Shown here in pieces: positions 9,022 to 17,562 of a DNA stretch of 64,000 nt (its first letter is position 1; each line of letters begins with the position of its first letter). The stretch spans positions 3,446,001 to 3,510,000 of the forward strand of contig JALDRJ010000002.1 in the NCBI GenBank assembly GCA_031315865.1, given 5' to 3'. Under the pieces are notes generated by a model that did no database searches, was not told where the DNA came from, and saw nothing but the letters and a program-made list of their open reading frames with translations. A program made the translations under genes and the position numbers. This DNA comes from Nitrospirales bacterium (lineage in GTDB: Bacteria > Nitrospirota > Nitrospiria > Nitrospirales > UBA8639).

Positions 9022-9816
9022 CTATTGAACCTGATTCTTTTCAGGATGTGTCGTGTGAAATTGAAATGTCAGCGATTGCTGTTCATTGGCCCCGACGGTT
9101 AAGGGCTGCTCGAGATATCCGAGGGAAGGGTGCCAAACACTCACTGTATAGGTACCGGGTGGAATGTCGTCAATCTGAAACTGACCGTCCTCATCGGTTT
9201 TGGAAAAATATGGATTGATCGGAACAAGAATCCACGCTTGCATGAATCGATGTTGATCACATTCAACCTTCACCATTCCGCTGCGTCGAGTCGTGAGTTT
9301 GGCGGATTGTTCTTCCCCCGTTTCCATGGTAGGAAAATGAAACAAGGGAATTCGTCCCTCATTCAGCATTTCCCATCCCCGTAACGGATGCAGGACCGTG
9401 TCATTCATCACCAGGGACAATGCCGTTCCATCCATTCCAGCTAACACCAATTGATCAAACTGGCAACGATTGACCGTCAGCTTTGGCCCTTCTTTGCCTT
9501 GTGGCTTTCCACGCTCCAGTCCCTGAATGAAGACGACAGCATCTTGAACATTCTGGTCTTTTGATACCCTGGCACGAGGCAACAAGACATTTCCATCCGT
9601 ATCCGCAAGAGGCCGGCAATGTTCCGGATACGCGCCCATCGTCAGTCTGAAACGAAGAGGCGATGGCACCGGCCCGGATAACTTCACAGTCCCTTTCACC
9701 GACGCTCCATTGTTCACAGGAATTTCTTCATACGCGCGAACGCCCCCAACTGCGAACTGCGAAATCAAGAAAAACACGAGCATGGATCGATACAGTTGCT
9801 CCTTCAACCTATTCAC
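9022..9816 (-). CDS. Exported cupredoxin-like / carboxypeptidase-regulatory-like protein, paralogue
   Basis: 264 aa, with GTG as the likely start at 9816 because AAGGAG lies 7 nt upstream. A signal peptide ends near GGVRA. It is a diverged paralogue of the protein at 201-1007 with the same layout: a C-x-H-x-M site (ECDQHRFMQAW), an upstream His in NDTVLHPL, extra cysteines in EHCRP and NRCQF, and a C-terminal GQFQIDDIPPGTYTVSVWHP domain. It is predicted to be a periplasmic copper-site protein. Unlike the first copy it heads an apparent operon with 8621-9013 and perhaps 8282-8599. Confidence 0.75.
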   Translation of the reverse strand: MNRLKEQLYRSMLVFFLISQFAVGGVRAYEEIPVNNGASVKGTVKLSGPVPSPLRFRLTMGAYPEHCRPLADTDGNVLLPRARVSKDQNVQDAVVFIQGLERGKPQGKEGPKLTVNRCQFDQLVLAGMDGTALSLVMNDTVLHPLRGWEMLNEGRIPLFHFPTMETGEEQSAKLTTRRSGMVKVECDQHRFMQAWILVPINPYFSKTDEDGQFQIDDIPPGTYTVSVWHPSLGYLEQPLTVGANEQQSLTFQFHTTHPEKNQVQ

Positions 9817-9853
9817 AGCGCAACTCCTTGTAAATAAAGACAGTATATCAAAT

Positions 9854-10246
9854 CTAACCAGAATTTTTCCGCTTACGAAACTTCGCTTGTCTTATGAAAT
9901 TTTCGTTTTTTGAATACACGACAGCGTATATTCCAAGATTCATCAGTAGAACAACACAACCCAGAACCCATTGAACGGTATCAGTCAGTCCCTTGGGATA
10001 GATGATGGGCGTTATATAATGCTCAATGAAGCCTCCCGCGTACCCAGCCTCACCACTGGCCTGCCTGAGCCAATTCTCCAGAGGGGTCAGTGGACAGATC
10101 CACCCCCCGAATTCCAGTGCGACGGCCCAGAGTACCGCAGGAAGGTGAATCCAGGGAATCCACCACCAGCGCAAGGCAAACAGTCCTCCTAACAACACGA
10201 AGACGATGAATGCAAGATGAACAAACAAAACCAGATCTGCCAGCAT
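9854..10246 (-). CDS. DUF2784 family membrane protein
   Basis: 130 aa integral membrane protein. It opens with LVLFVHLAFIVFVLLGGLF and has the conserved DUF2784 pattern HLPAVLWA, EFGGWICPLTPLENWLR and FIEHYITPIIYP, followed by a last hydrophobic helix (VLGCVVLLMNLGIYAVV). About four membrane helices are expected. The family is widespread in proteobacteria and Nitrospirota; its role is unknown. It is separated by 37 bp from the copper-protein gene on the same strand and may be transcribed with it. Confidence 0.85.
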   Translation of the reverse strand: MLADLVLFVHLAFIVFVLLGGLFALRWWWIPWIHLPAVLWAVALEFGGWICPLTPLENWLRQASGEAGYAGGFIEHYITPIIYPKGLTDTVQWVLGCVVLLMNLGIYAVVYSKNENFIRQAKFRKRKNSG

Positions 10247-10577
10247 TCGGAAAGAGGAACCGTGCGTTCTCCCTGAGGTTCACGACGCGTTATTCAAGAA
10301 CATCCTCGACAGCCTTCTGAAGAGCGTTTTGACACAACCGTCTGCCATGCCGGCACGCATCATGCTTTATCTTCCGCATCTGCAGACAGAATCCAGCACC
10401 CGACACCAAAGATATTGGCCGAGATCATGAATTGGCCTCATTTTTCCGAAAAAACCGTAGAGACTATTTTCTATTGTCCATCATATCTCATCATACATTC
10501 CTGTTGCTGTCATATTGATGAACTCGTATGGTACAAACAAGCGGTTGCAAACCGCTGGTAAACATGGAGAGTAAATA
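10247..10577. other. 331-bp divergent intergenic region with a small palindrome
   Basis: No gene is supportable here. It separates the DUF2784 gene from vanZ, so it should carry both promoters. A perfect 7-bp inverted repeat with a 3-nt spacer (AGCGGTT-GCA-AACCGCT, 10540-10556) ends 21 bp before the vanZ start and could be an operator or just a short hairpin in the leader. Confidence 0.4.
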
Positions 10578-11159
10578 GTGGACGGATCATCAAAAAAGCC
10601 CGTTAAAAGAAACAGCTATGACATCGCGGAGAACGCGGAAAATCTCCCGCCTCCCAACGGTCACATGCAAGAAAATGATATCGTCCGCCTCATCGGCTAT
10701 TGGCTTCCGCTCTTACTCTATGCTGGGACAATTACCCTATTCTCATCGCTCTCGACTCCCAAAATCCACTTGGAAAATTTCAGTCACGCCTTTTTTTCCG
10801 TTCCAATTGGAGTGTTCACGAGAATCAACGACAAACTCTATCATCTTGCCGAATATACGATACTCGGATTACTCATGTACCGCGCGATCCGTGCTACATG
10901 GGGTCCTCAGCTTGGAACCGCTGCTGCGTTCACCACGGTTTGTGCGGTCACCATCTTTGGACTCGCCGATGAATTTCATCAAATGTTCACTCCCCTTCGG
11001 CAATTGGAAGCCCTGGATCTGATGGCCGATACGTTTGGAGGATTTTTAGGGGTGATGCTCTGGGAATGGGCCCTCTCATTCTCGACTATCCGGCAACTCG
11101 AAGAACAGATTTCTATGAAGCTGCAAGCACTCAGAACGCTGACCATCACAAAGTTTTAA
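10578..11159 (+). CDS. VanZ-like family membrane protein
   Basis: 193 aa. The frame opens with GTG at 10578 (GGAGA 7 nt upstream); an internal ATG near 10665 would also give the full domain. Four hydrophobic helices are visible with the VanZ landmarks NDKLYHLAEYTILG, ADEFHQMF and a following DLMADTFGGFLG. VanZ-like proteins sit in the inner membrane; the prototype gives low-level teicoplanin resistance, but most chromosomal members have no known role. The C-terminal 25 residues are soluble and charged. Confidence 0.82.
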   Translation: MDGSSKKPVKRNSYDIAENAENLPPPNGHMQENDIVRLIGYWLPLLLYAGTITLFSSLSTPKIHLENFSHAFFSVPIGVFTRINDKLYHLAEYTILGLLMYRAIRATWGPQLGTAAAFTTVCAVTIFGLADEFHQMFTPLRQLEALDLMADTFGGFLGVMLWEWALSFSTIRQLEEQISMKLQALRTLTITKF

Positions 11160-11204
11160 CACAAGATTGTGATTCGGCGTGAACTCTCCGCTTGAATTAG
11201 CGAA

Positions 11205-12203
11205 TTAGTAGTGAGCTGGTACGCAAGTTGTCGGTGCAGGGCAGGAAAAAGGCGGAACACCCCTCCAACGGGGTTCAACGGGGGAGATGCCTAGTGAGTG
11301 GGCGGCCTGCATCGCGACATCAGGGTGATCGACCAGGACAAAATTGACTCGGCGCTCAAAGAGGTCACCTAATTCATCTCGCAATGACGATTCGTTATCC
11401 TCGCGAAGCCAGGAATAATTGACGAAAACCCCTGCCTGCTTCAAACGGTTGACAGTATCCTCACATGGCTTGCCGCGGAACAAAAGAGGAAGATTGACGA
11501 GCTGAATAAATTCATCGCATGAAGCAATCGTGGTATCGACGTACTGGCGACGGAACAGCCTGCGACTCATGTTTGAAATCCAAACAGGCTTGCCTGTTTT
11601 TTCCTCGAATTGACGAATGGCTGGAGCCGCCTTGTCACGCACACTAAAGATAACTTGTGGTAACCGATTGGCGTGAGACACCACTTCGACCGCCAGGCGA
11701 CCGGCCTCAGGGTGATTTTCCTTCACATCAAGATTGACCCAAATATTCAGCGGCATCATGGCAAGGACTTCCTCGAGCGTCGGAATATGCTGATCGCACA
11801 TTGCCCCATCCGTGCACGCCCCAAGGTTTAACCGTCGAACCTCCCATAGAGTGGATTGAGAGATACGCAGGACATTTCCATCCACATCTGCCATCACATC
11901 ATCATGGGCTATGACCAGCACACGGTCCTTGGTCATCCGCGCATCTAACTCTATCTGATGCACGCCAAGACAAATGGCCCGCTGAAATGCCCCAAGCGTA
12001 TTGCTTGGACATCCCATACGGCCTCCACGATGCGCGGCAATCCCGCGCGTGGGAAGATCATCAATGTGTGGAGTAGAAGTATGACAGGAAACCGTTACGG
12101 GCTGCGCCGCACATCCAATCCAAAGCGTTGTGCCGAGAAAGGCCACGAGCCAGAAACGAGCCCGACTCAATACCATAGATTCTCGATAGAGCGTGCACAC
12201 CAT
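11205..12203 (-). CDS. Glycerophosphodiester phosphodiesterase family protein, exported or lipoprotein
   Basis: 332 aa. The ATG at 12203 overlaps the stop of rsmJ (TGATG), implying translational coupling; an ATG at 12176 would start right at the hydrophobic signal. The signal ends at LWIGC, a slightly atypical lipobox. The catalytic GDPD features are present: AHRGG near residue 57, the E-x-D metal site in QIELDAR and the second histidine in VIAHDD. The enzyme hydrolyses glycerophosphodiesters to sn-glycerol 3-phosphate and an alcohol, here presumably in the periplasm. The C-terminal third is less typical, so the substrate could differ. Confidence 0.85.
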   Translation of the reverse strand: MVCTLYRESMVLSRARFWLVAFLGTTLWIGCAAQPVTVSCHTSTPHIDDLPTRGIAAHRGGRMGCPSNTLGAFQRAICLGVHQIELDARMTKDRVLVIAHDDVMADVDGNVLRISQSTLWEVRRLNLGACTDGAMCDQHIPTLEEVLAMMPLNIWVNLDVKENHPEAGRLAVEVVSHANRLPQVIFSVRDKAAPAIRQFEEKTGKPVWISNMSRRLFRRQYVDTTIASCDEFIQLVNLPLLFRGKPCEDTVNRLKQAGVFVNYSWLREDNESSLRDELGDLFERRVNFVLVDHPDVAMQAAHSLGISPVEPRWRGVPPFSCPAPTTCVPAHY

Positions 12204-12835
12204 CAGTGTGAGGCTGACTTTGCGGAGGTGAGATATATATCAAATCGGTGTTTTCTGGTTTTGACCGACGTGTGAGGTTTGATATGTCCGAGAAACTCCG
12301 CATATGCCGGTCGCTTGATGACGACGCGGTTAGTCGCAATTTTTCTTGCCAAGAGAAGTAATTCAGCAGCATCATGATCTGGCCCGACGATCTGCTGCAA
12401 GAGTCGTATGTCCTTTTTCACGAGTGCTGATTTTTGTTTGGGAGGGTACATTGGATCCAGATAAATCACCTCGGGGTTAAAGGGAACGAGCCACATGGCT
12501 TTTCGACTATCCCCATACGTCAGTGATAACTTTTCCTGAATGAGCGAGCCAATCGTTTCATCCTTCGCGGCTCGACTTAACGCCCCGTCAAGGAGACGAG
12601 CGATAACGGCTGAGCGCTCAATCATATGTACGCAACAACCCATCGTCGCCAGAACAAACGCATCGCGCCCTAATCCAGCCGTCGCATCAATAACATTGGG
12701 CCGATAGCCACGCTTGATCCCGACCGCCCGACCAATTGCTTCTCCCCCTGCATGACCGTATTTTCGACGGTACGTCCTCTCACCGGAGAGAAAATCAATG
12801 ACAGGATATGGGATAGAAGGTATCGTGTGGGCCAT
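12203..12835 (-). CDS. rsmJ: 16S rRNA (guanine-N2) methyltransferase RsmJ
   Basis: 210 aa SAM-dependent methyltransferase. RsmJ-specific motifs are present: DATAGLGRDAFVLA (SAM loop), MIERSAVIARLL, the YLDPMYPPKQKSALVKK block with the NPPY-like DPMYP motif, and VVIKRPAYAEFL near the C-terminus. RsmJ makes m2G1516 in 16S rRNA. It is somewhat shorter than the about 250-aa gammaproteobacterial enzymes, mainly at the N-terminus. Its stop codon overlaps the start of the GDPD gene. Confidence 0.88.
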   Translation of the reverse strand: MAHTIPSIPYPVIDFLSGERTYRRKYGHAGGEAIGRAVGIKRGYRPNVIDATAGLGRDAFVLATMGCCVHMIERSAVIARLLDGALSRAAKDETIGSLIQEKLSLTYGDSRKAMWLVPFNPEVIYLDPMYPPKQKSALVKKDIRLLQQIVGPDHDAAELLLLARKIATNRVVIKRPAYAEFLGHIKPHTSVKTRKHRFDIYLTSAKSASH

Positions 12836-12916
12836 GGCACGAATTCTGAGAAGCAGCGATCGTTACGACCTACGTAGCCTCACAAAGCATGAAGTCCATT
12901 CATAACTCTTCATCAA

Positions 12917-13330
12917 CTAATAGCCTCGCCCACTCCGGCCACCGGTCCCCATTCGATCGAAGGGAAGAGCCTCATAGCGTTTCTTCAAGTCCGGATGCTG
13001 ACTCAGAAAATCTTGCACCGTCGCGTTATCGGCAAAGATGCCGGAGCTTTCCCGGGTATACTCCTCTAACGTCAACCCATGTTTGCCTAACAACTGGCGT
13101 AATTTCGCATTGATATCCTCTCGCATATCACGCATCTGATCAGGCGATGGACGTCCGCCTCCATACCCCCGTCCTCCCGAAAAATAATCCGTCATCATTT
13201 CGCCTATCTCAATCCGGGCCTTGACGAATTGCTCTACCTTCTCCGGCTCTGCACTCAATCCGGTTCCCCCGAGGAAAAAGAGATTAAACGCAAAACCAAG
13301 CAAGATGATTGGAGTTAAGATGAGCAGCAT
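12917..13330 (-). CDS. Exported Gly-rich hypothetical protein
   Basis: 137 aa. The ATG at 13330 follows AAGGGG. A signal-anchor or signal peptide (LLILTPIILLGFAFNLFFLGG) is followed by a helical region and a Gly-rich loop, FSGGRGYGGGRPSPDQMRDM. The C-terminal part (FLSQHPDLKKRYEALPFDRM) resembles short periplasmic DUF4168-type or chaperone-like helical proteins, but I cannot assign a family. It is on the same strand as the ferritin-like gene at 13397, 66 bp apart. Confidence 0.6.
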   Translation of the reverse strand: MLLILTPIILLGFAFNLFFLGGTGLSAEPEKVEQFVKARIEIGEMMTDYFSGGRGYGGGRPSPDQMRDMREDINAKLRQLLGKHGLTLEEYTRESSGIFADNATVQDFLSQHPDLKKRYEALPFDRMGTGGRSGRGY

Positions 13331-13396
13331 CACATCCCCTTCACATAAAATGGCTGGCCCCACGTCCCCAACGCGGCATCGTTGAGACGAAAAGCA

Positions 13397-13684
13397 TCAG
13401 TCATGCCCAAGTGGCTTGGTCGTAAATAGATATTCTTTTAATTCCTTATGAAAGGTCGCATCTTGCCGACAGATCCATTCTAGAACCATAGCAGCATGCT
13501 CCTTTTCTTCATCACGGTTATGTTCTAAAATCGCACGCAACTCGGCATCCTTACAGACATGCACGCGTTGGTTATACCAATCCACGGCTTCCAACTCTTC
13601 CATAAGGGAAGTGATAGCCCGATGCATATCTCGTGTCTCATCGTTCAACTCGGAAACTGGTTCGTGGTACCCTTCATTTGCCAT
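13397..13684 (-). CDS. Encapsulated-ferritin-like (EncFtn) protein lacking a cargo-loading tail
   Basis: 95 aa. The ATG at 13684 has AGGGGA 7 nt upstream. The sequence follows the EncFtn family: MEELEAVDWYNQR (residues 28-40) and HNRDEEKEHAAMVLEW (55-70), with ferroxidase-centre residues equivalent to Glu32, Glu62 and His65 of the Rhodospirillum rubrum protein found here at 30, 60 and 63. EncFtn forms ring decamers that oxidise Fe(II) and pass it into an encapsulin shell. This protein ends at residue 95, just after the second helix (YLFTTKPLGHD), without the C-terminal encapsulin-targeting extension, and no shell gene is visible in the window. It may work as free ring complexes. Confidence 0.85.
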   Translation of the reverse strand: MANEGYHEPVSELNDETRDMHRAITSLMEELEAVDWYNQRVHVCKDAELRAILEHNRDEEKEHAAMVLEWICRQDATFHKELKEYLFTTKPLGHD

Positions 13685-14107
13685 AAACAATTCCCCTTTG
13701 TTGCTGACCCGAATGAATAAACAACCCCAGTGACGGCATTGCCAGTTTTTGAGAAATTATAGGGGCATGCATCTTTGACCACAGCTTTTGTTAGCACCAT
13801 AGCCTACAACCATGTTCCTTCGAAAAAAGTAGACAGAGACGAACGGACTCAAGTGCCGAAGAGTATGCCATATCGGTGAAGCTCAAGGATAGAGAACAGC
13901 GATGACATGAGACCTTGGAGGTCAAGACATCCACACGGCAATTGCACGTATCGTTGTCGCTACCCAGACTGGGCATACGTTTGGCTTTTGATTTCCGGTT
14001 ATCCTAGCAAGGCTGACTCCCTCAGTGTCTCTACATTTTCTTCATTGAGATCCTTTGTCATAGGATACAATCCCGCGTAAGATGACAGAAAAGCTTGCCT
14101 CACGATC
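13685..14107. other. 423-bp divergent intergenic region
   Basis: It lies between the EncFtn and leucine dehydrogenase genes, which point away from each other, so promoters for both are expected. No RNA gene, strong hairpin or convincing short ORF was seen. Confidence 0.4.
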
Positions 14108-15145
14108 ATGATCAACATTCAACGCCTAAAGATCAAAGGGTTTGAAACCGTCGTAGCGGGGAAAGATCCGTCCAGCAATTTACATGCGATTATTGCCGTC
14201 CATTCCACCCGGCGCGGTCCCTCATTAGGAGGAATTCGCATGTGGCCCTACAACTCTGAAAGAGAAGCCCTCCACGATGTCCTTCGCCTGGCAGAAGCCA
14301 TGAGTAAAAAAGCTGCAATCTCAGGGTTAGAAATTGGCGGCGGGAAGGCAGTGATTATTGGCAATCCCGAAACTGACAAAACGCGTCCCTTGCTGCTCTC
14401 GATGGGCAAATTCATTGATTCACTCGATGGAAAATACATCGCGGCGAAGGATTCCGGGATTCTCCCTGAAGATTTAAATGTGGTGTCGGAACAGACCCGC
14501 CATGTCACGGGAACGACAGGAAAGCATGGCGGCAGCGGAGACCCGTCCCTCTCAACAGCTAAAGGCGTGTTGGCGGGTATGCAGGCCGCCAGTCAGCTCG
14601 TCTACGGCACTCAAGATCTGCGCGAAAAAACCGTGGCGATTCAGGGAATCGGTCATGTGGGATGGCATTTGGGAAGCCTTTTGTCTAAACAAGGCGCCAG
14701 GCTGATCGTCGCCGACTTACATCCGAAACGTACCATGCGGGCACAGAAAGCTTGGAATGCCTCCATTGTTCCAATAGAAAAAATTCATCGCGTTTCCACA
14801 GATTTTTTTGCGCCGTGCGCTCTCGGAGGAGTCTTGAATGCCAAGACCATTCCGTCACTCAAAGCCAAAATCATCGCCGGAGGAGCGAACAATCAATTTT
14901 CCGATGAAGAACATGACCCACATCGTGTCATGAAACGCGACATCCTTCATGTGCCGGATTACGTCCTGAATGCCGGGGGGCTCATCCAGCTCGTGGTGCG
15001 CGAAATTTTGCACCAACGACGAGTGGCTCCTTGGATTGCCAAAATCCACCATACCGTTCATCAGATCTTAACGACGTCACTACGCGATCACCTACCTCCC
15101 TTGACTGTCGCTAACCGCATGGCTCTGGAACGCATCAAGGCGTAG
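14108..15145 (+). CDS. Leu/Phe/Val (branched-chain) amino acid dehydrogenase
   Basis: 345 aa, the usual length of leucine dehydrogenases. The N-terminal substrate domain has the hallmark GGIRMWPY followed by EAMSKKAAISGLEIGGGKAVI, which carries the two catalytic lysines; the Rossmann domain has AIQGIGHVGWHLG. It catalyses NAD-dependent reversible oxidative deamination of branched-chain or aromatic amino acids to 2-oxo acids. It is monocistronic as far as can be seen. No good ribosome binding site precedes the ATG at 14108. Confidence 0.88.
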   Translation: MINIQRLKIKGFETVVAGKDPSSNLHAIIAVHSTRRGPSLGGIRMWPYNSEREALHDVLRLAEAMSKKAAISGLEIGGGKAVIIGNPETDKTRPLLLSMGKFIDSLDGKYIAAKDSGILPEDLNVVSEQTRHVTGTTGKHGGSGDPSLSTAKGVLAGMQAASQLVYGTQDLREKTVAIQGIGHVGWHLGSLLSKQGARLIVADLHPKRTMRAQKAWNASIVPIEKIHRVSTDFFAPCALGGVLNAKTIPSLKAKIIAGGANNQFSDEEHDPHRVMKRDILHVPDYVLNAGGLIQLVVREILHQRRVAPWIAKIHHTVHQILTTSLRDHLPPLTVANRMALERIKA

Positions 15146-15575
15146 ACCATGCTCTCCACTTGACGGTCCAGCCATACCCTCTGGCCTTGGCCAGTTTGCA
15201 CGTCATAAGAAGAAACCTGCCCTTCAACTCGTGATAGGCCTCGCTATAGCCGTTTGAAATAACTTCCGTACGGTTCAACATCTACCGCGCGGGTCTTGTC
15301 GTATTTGCCGATTAGAGCTTGAGTGGAGCGAATGCGAACACCGAGAACGTGGGAAATCGCACGGCTTGACGAGTTCAAGGCCATATCGCACATGTAGCAC
15401 TTCCCTAAATTTTCTCTGAATTTATACGATTTTCGTGAAAAATCTCATCCTGAAACATCTGGTATAGAATTTGATATTCAAGAACATTAAGAAACAATGG
15501 TTAAACGTCTTAGTCGTTGCGAGAAAGACGTAATAGAGGAAATTTTATTCCCATTATCTCAAAGGGGGTCGGCCG
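15146..15575. other. 430-bp intergenic region
   Basis: No gene is supportable. A 90-codon reading frame starting at 15497 overlaps the real lipoprotein gene in another frame and was discounted. The last 100 bp are AT-rich (around 15420-15490) and are a plausible promoter area for the lipoprotein/SPFH pair. Confidence 0.4.
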
Positions 15576-15947
15576 ATGAATACGTATCGATTTTCTCAAT
15601 CGTGTATGACAGGCGTGTTATTCATCTTGATCGCGATCAGCGTAGGATGTCATGGACCAAGCAAACCTCCCATCTCACTAAACAATTTAGACCCGTCCCA
15701 GGATCAACAGTTCATCGTGAAACAGTATTTGCAACAGGCAGTTCGCTTGGTGCAGAGGGCACATGATTTTAATGCAAAGGCCGAACGCTATGCACAACTC
15801 TTCGGCCCGGACTCGGAATGGACTACCAGTGCAAGGATGCTTGAAAACTACTACATGAAAGCGGCCTACGAACGAGAACACATGGCCGTTGGACATGTGG
15901 GATTGCTCCCGCTCAAGACTAGCAAGGTCAGTTTGAAAACCCGCTAG
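15576..15947 (+). CDS. Small lipoprotein of unknown function
   Basis: 123 aa with a type II signal ending in the lipobox AISVGC. An AAAGGGGG site precedes the ATG at 15576. The mature part (about 95 residues) is mostly helical and contains QQFIVKQYLQQAVRLVQRAHD. It is followed after 37 bp by the SPFH-domain lipoprotein gene, so the pair is likely an operon with both products anchored to a membrane by lipid. No family was recognised. Confidence 0.72.
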   Translation: MNTYRFSQSCMTGVLFILIAISVGCHGPSKPPISLNNLDPSQDQQFIVKQYLQQAVRLVQRAHDFNAKAERYAQLFGPDSEWTTSARMLENYYMKAAYEREHMAVGHVGLLPLKTSKVSLKTR

Positions 15948-15984
15948 GGATAAATATACGGACCGGATAGAGATGGAGAAAACA

Positions 15985-16857
15985 ATGAAATCGCTTTCAT
16001 GGATTTTATACAGTGGGCTTATTATCGGTATTCTGTCCTCTGTGGGCTGTGGAGTGTCAGTGAAACCGGGCGAACGGGGACTGCGATGGCACCCTCTATC
16101 TGAAGGCCTCATGAAAGAACCGCTCAAGGATGGGTTTTATTGGCGAGCCCCCTGGAATGACATCTATGTGTATCCGGTTCAGTGGGGAAGTTATAATGAA
16201 AAGGTTGATGCGCTAAGCTCGGATGACCTTCAGGTAAATTTAAAAAGCGCCATTATCATCAGGCCAATCCCGGAAGAAATTTACTTCCTCGTTCAGGAAG
16301 TCGGCTCGAATTGGTACACCAAGGTCGTACAACCAGAGTTTCTTTCTGCGGTGCGGAGTGTAATTTCAGGGTATCCCATGGTCAGCATACCCGAAAGGAG
16401 CACAGAAATTGCCCATAAAATTCAGGCAGTCTTGGATGAAAAGTTAACAGATCGGCATCTTGAAATTCGGAGTGTCGCTCTGTCAGACATCGAGTGGCCT
16501 CAAATGGTGCTCAAATCCATTGAACTGAAGCAGGCCAAAGAACAGGAAAATGAGCAAAAAGACTTTGAACTGATCATTGCGAACAAAGATGCAGAAATTG
16601 CCAGAAGGCGGGCAAAGGGGGAAGGCGACTCGTTAAAAATCCGCGCAGAAGGGGAAGCCGCCAGTCTGCGTATTCGAGCAGAGGGACAAGCCAAAGCCCA
16701 AGAAACTATCGCAAAAACATTGACCGATGGGTATTTGCGTTTCAAACTCTATGATTCGAGTAATTCCAAATTCGTCCTTTTGCCCAACAATCTTCAAGTT
16801 CCTCTTGTATTGAATCCAAGCATGGCATCAGCTCGTCAGGAAGAAATGGCGCCATGA
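15985..16857 (+). CDS. SPFH/Band 7 (prohibitin-like) protein with lipoprotein signal
   Basis: 290 aa from the ATG at 15985 (GGAG at 15975-15978); an in-frame ATG at 15973 adds four residues. The N-terminus is a signal ending in LSSVGC, a lipobox. Residues about 40-200 form a Band 7/SPFH domain (PGERGLRWHPLSEGL; DGFYWRAPWNDIYVYPVQ). It is followed by a long charged coiled coil with repeats RAKGEGDSLKIRAEGEAASL and a C-terminal segment like that of prohibitins. SPFH proteins scaffold membrane microdomains and often bind AAA proteases. Most have a transmembrane anchor, so a lipid anchor that places the domain outside the cytoplasm is unusual. Confidence 0.85.
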   Translation: MKSLSWILYSGLIIGILSSVGCGVSVKPGERGLRWHPLSEGLMKEPLKDGFYWRAPWNDIYVYPVQWGSYNEKVDALSSDDLQVNLKSAIIIRPIPEEIYFLVQEVGSNWYTKVVQPEFLSAVRSVISGYPMVSIPERSTEIAHKIQAVLDEKLTDRHLEIRSVALSDIEWPQMVLKSIELKQAKEQENEQKDFELIIANKDAEIARRRAKGEGDSLKIRAEGEAASLRIRAEGQAKAQETIAKTLTDGYLRFKLYDSSNSKFVLLPNNLQVPLVLNPSMASARQEEMAP

Positions 16858-16969
16858 CCCGTATTGCGATGCTGACGAGTAATGATCGCCAACGCTAAAC
16901 GTATTTTTTGTGCGCAATGCTCTTGGCTTGCCTCCTCCAGAGAACGGTGATGAGTTCATGTCACATGGA

Positions 16970-17004
16970 CAGGCTTTGGCAAAACCCAATTTTGCTAAAG
17001 CCTG
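16970..17004. terminator. Strong hairpin 113 bp downstream of the SPFH gene
   Basis: A 15-bp stem (CAGGCTTTGGCAAAA against TTTTGCTAAAGCCTG, one wobble pair) encloses a 5-nt loop. There is no poly-U run after it, so it is a candidate rather than a proven terminator of the lipoprotein/SPFH operon. Confidence 0.4.
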
Positions 17005-17265
17005 CCAAAACCTGTTTGACCAGTTTGAATAGTTCGAGTTGACTGATAGCCTTTTTGTACTTCTTAACTTGCCTTCGCCCGTCTTACTGCTTCCATAGAT
17101 CGCTAACGACCCCGTGATCTCGACCTCGAATACCTACATGATGCAATTCCATACGCAGCACCTCCGCCAGAGGCAAATCTAACTTATAACTCTCTTGGCA
17201 AGAGATACTCCCTTCTTGTCTACCCCCTGTCTCATTAGCTGAAAATAATGTGCCATCGCACACAC

Positions 17266-17298
17266 AACTTAAAGTTAAAGCTACTTTAACTTTAAGTT
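17266..17298. repeat. Perfect 15-bp AT-rich inverted repeat
   Basis: The arm AACTTAAAGTTAAAG is followed by CTA and then the exact complement CTTTAACTTTAAGTT. Each arm itself contains the nested pattern AACTTTAAGTT. It could be an operator for a dimeric regulator, an element end or a hairpin; no gene starts nearby in an obvious relation. Confidence 0.6.
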
Positions 17299-17562
17299 AT
17301 AAGTAATTGAATTTACATTAAAATAATCGAACGCCAAGAATCGCAATGCCAATGAGCGAGCAAAATATTCAAGCTTAAAGACGCGTGTAGCCGCCACACG
17401 AAGGATGGGAAAAGCACTGCCCAGGATCTGCTGGGGAACCACTGCTTCCCTCAGAGAGAATTTGCCTTGAGTCTATGATAGAGAAAAGTACAGACCTGGA
17501 TACGGATCGATCGGTAGTCTAGCACTGCCAACTCATAAACCCTGAAGAGATAGCGAAGAAGT

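Larger units (their letters stand above)
16858..17562. other. 705-bp gene-free region before the transposon scar
   Basis: No intact gene was found. It contains the hairpin at 16970-17004 and the AT-only-type palindrome at 17266-17298. The lack of long frames and the decayed gene that follows suggest an eroded accessory region. Confidence 0.5.

Noticed and set aside
15497-15766. 89-codon plus-strand frame
   Set aside because: It shares sequence with the lipoprotein gene at 15576, whose signal and lipobox are clear.
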